Assembly: GCA_022414725.1 (NCBI GenBank)
Contig: CM039463.1
Location: 38,572,623 to 38,636,622 of the forward strand
DNA length: 64,000 nt
Origin: Microglena sp. YARC
Taxonomy: Eukaryota > Chlorophyta > Chlorophyceae > Chlamydomonadales > Chlamydomonadaceae
Direction of reading: 5' to 3'
Below, piece by piece: positions 63,019 to 64,000 of the stretch. The position numbers and the translations under genes are program-made. The notes under the pieces are model-generated. The model saw only the letters and a program-made list of their open reading frames with translations, had not been told where the DNA came from and did no database searches. Within the stretch, counting starts at the first letter, position 1; every line of letters begins with the position of its first letter.

Positions 63019-63745
63019 AAAGCCATATCACCAGAGAAGCTACGTTTTGTTAATCTCCGTTAGATTTTTGCCTCAAAGGGTGGGTCTCGCTGCTCCAGTC
63101 CTAGACTGGAAGGATAACATGTGATGTGGCGGAGCATGGCATGACTGCCGAAGATGATTAGAACTCTCATCCTTTGTTTATCTCCCTCACAAGCCTGAGG
63201 CCTCACTCCCTTACGGGCAGAGCCCGTAGGAGTAAGTACGGTCTCTAAAGAACCCCTCTACAGGACTCGCAGGCCCGCAGGCCAGATGCCTCCGTCGCAA
63301 GCCAGATGTAGCAGGATAGCCTGCTACTAGTTTAAAAAGACAGACTCAAGATGTCAAGTTAGACTAGCAGCAGGCTATCCTGCTACACCAGAGGCTTCAC
63401 TCAAGGTCTCTTGACCATGGAGCCCATGGGAGATGTTCCAATGGGCCTGCAAGGGTCAGTAGTGAAAGGGTAAGTAGTGTAAGGTTAAGTAGTGAAAGCT
63501 TAATAGTGTAGCGGTAAGGAGTGTAAGGGTAAGGAGTGTAAGGGTAAGGAGTGAAATGTTGAATATACTATCACAAGGACTGCCTCAGGAGATGGCAGGC
63601 AACAATCTCATTTAATTCTTATTTATTACTATGTGTCTGAAGCGAAGTCAGAGGCCAGCAAGGGTGAGTAGTAACAGGTACAATATATTGTTCACAACCC
63701 TAGAGAGATAATTCCCAGGCCTGTGGTACCGGCTTTCCGGTAATT
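63019..63745. other. Non-coding, with hairpin and short tandem repeat
   Basis: Holds the inverted repeat at 63307-63387 and a (GTAAGGAGTGTAAGG)n tandem repeat at 63455-63555. No exon supported. Confidence 0.45.
63307..63387. repeat. Perfect 19-bp inverted repeat, 43-nt loop
   Basis: TGTAGCAGGATAGCCTGCT at 63307-63325 and AGCAGGCTATCCTGCTACA at 63369-63387. Stem-flanking CTAGTTTAAA/TTAGACTAG extends the symmetry. Confidence 0.85.
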
Positions 63746-63905
63746 GGCGGAGCCCTCCCTTCTGGGGGCTAAAGCCCCAGGGTCAACCTATTGCTGTTTG
63801 ACTATTTGTCGGGCAACAAACCCTGGCCCTAAAAAAATGTCGCAAACCCTGGCTTTGGTCTCCTGCACTCAATCCGGTGCCACCTGTCGCTGCCACCTGT
63901 CGCAC
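63746..63905 (+). repeat. GGCGGAGCCC dispersed repeat, divergent or partial
   Basis: TTGGCGGAGCCCTCCCTTCT, AAGCCCCAGGGTCAACC and GTGCCACCTGTCGCTGCCAC; the middle blocks are diverged. Confidence 0.6.
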
Positions 63906-64000
63906 AAACACATATTACATGACACTTGATAGACAAACACACACACGCTTAGACACACACATACACACACAGGCACAAACACATACTACATGACACTTGC
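63905..64000. repeat. (CA)n-rich duplicated segment
   Basis: ACATATTACATGACACTTG and ACATACTACATGACACTTG frame a (CA)n stretch; runs off the window. Confidence 0.7.

Overview
The window is nuclear DNA of a eukaryote. Coding capacity is broken into short exons with GT-AG junctions, the rest is almost wall-to-wall tandem and dispersed repeats, and there are no bacterial-style operons or RNA operons. Plant/green-algal type telomere-like motifs (CCCTAAA) occur at three internal sites, tRNA-derived SINEs and hAT-like MITEs are present, and one gene encodes a secreted protein with hevein-type chitin-binding domains. A green alga with a large repeat-swollen genome (prasinophyte-like) fits best; the species is not provable from the sequence.

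Layout. 1-3965: G-rich minisatellites. 3966-8411: mostly non-coding, with a decayed Ty3/gypsy pol fragment (5923-6880, minus), SINE bodies (7008-7246) and triplet repeats. 8412-17989 (minus): a Gln-rich protein gene of which three phase-compatible exons are visible, separated by arrays, MITEs, a SINE and a (CAA)n tract. 18000-22000: arrays, MITEs and one minus-strand exon candidate. 22027-43110 (plus): the best-supported gene, seven exons with compatible phases encoding a tail-anchored TPR protein; one intron holds an 11.6-kb satellite of about 320 copies of a 36-bp unit. 43172-50665: dispersed repeats and MITEs with no recognisable gene. 50837-54590 (minus): a four-exon secreted protein (signal peptide, double-psi beta-barrel-like region, two hevein domains). 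55480-58480: isolated exon candidates, including a VPS13/chorein-like one. 58500-64000: mostly non-coding with a decayed Ty3/gypsy reverse transcriptase (about 60480-61000, minus), MITEs, hairpins and a poly-G tract.

The main result is a shared geometry. In all three multi-exon genes, tandem arrays begin or end at exon edges, and many array units are truncated copies of an exon edge: acceptor plus the exon's 5' end on one side, or the exon's 3' end plus donor on the other. Examples are the exons at 10272-10392, 17883-17989, 22847-23020, 27185-27328, 30190-30390 and 42892-43110. Introns here seem to grow by repeated duplication of splice junctions, leaving one intact exon per group. In two cases the end of a tRNA-derived SINE lies exactly at the breakpoint of a truncated exon copy.

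Limits: exon calls rest on splice motifs, reading-phase agreement and protein-likeness read by eye, with no transcript or database evidence. Very long repeat ORFs (up to 1221 codons) are consequences of repeat periods divisible by three and are not called as genes. Indel-rich stretches at 1-1900, 31600-33500 and 40650-42500 may partly be assembly noise.
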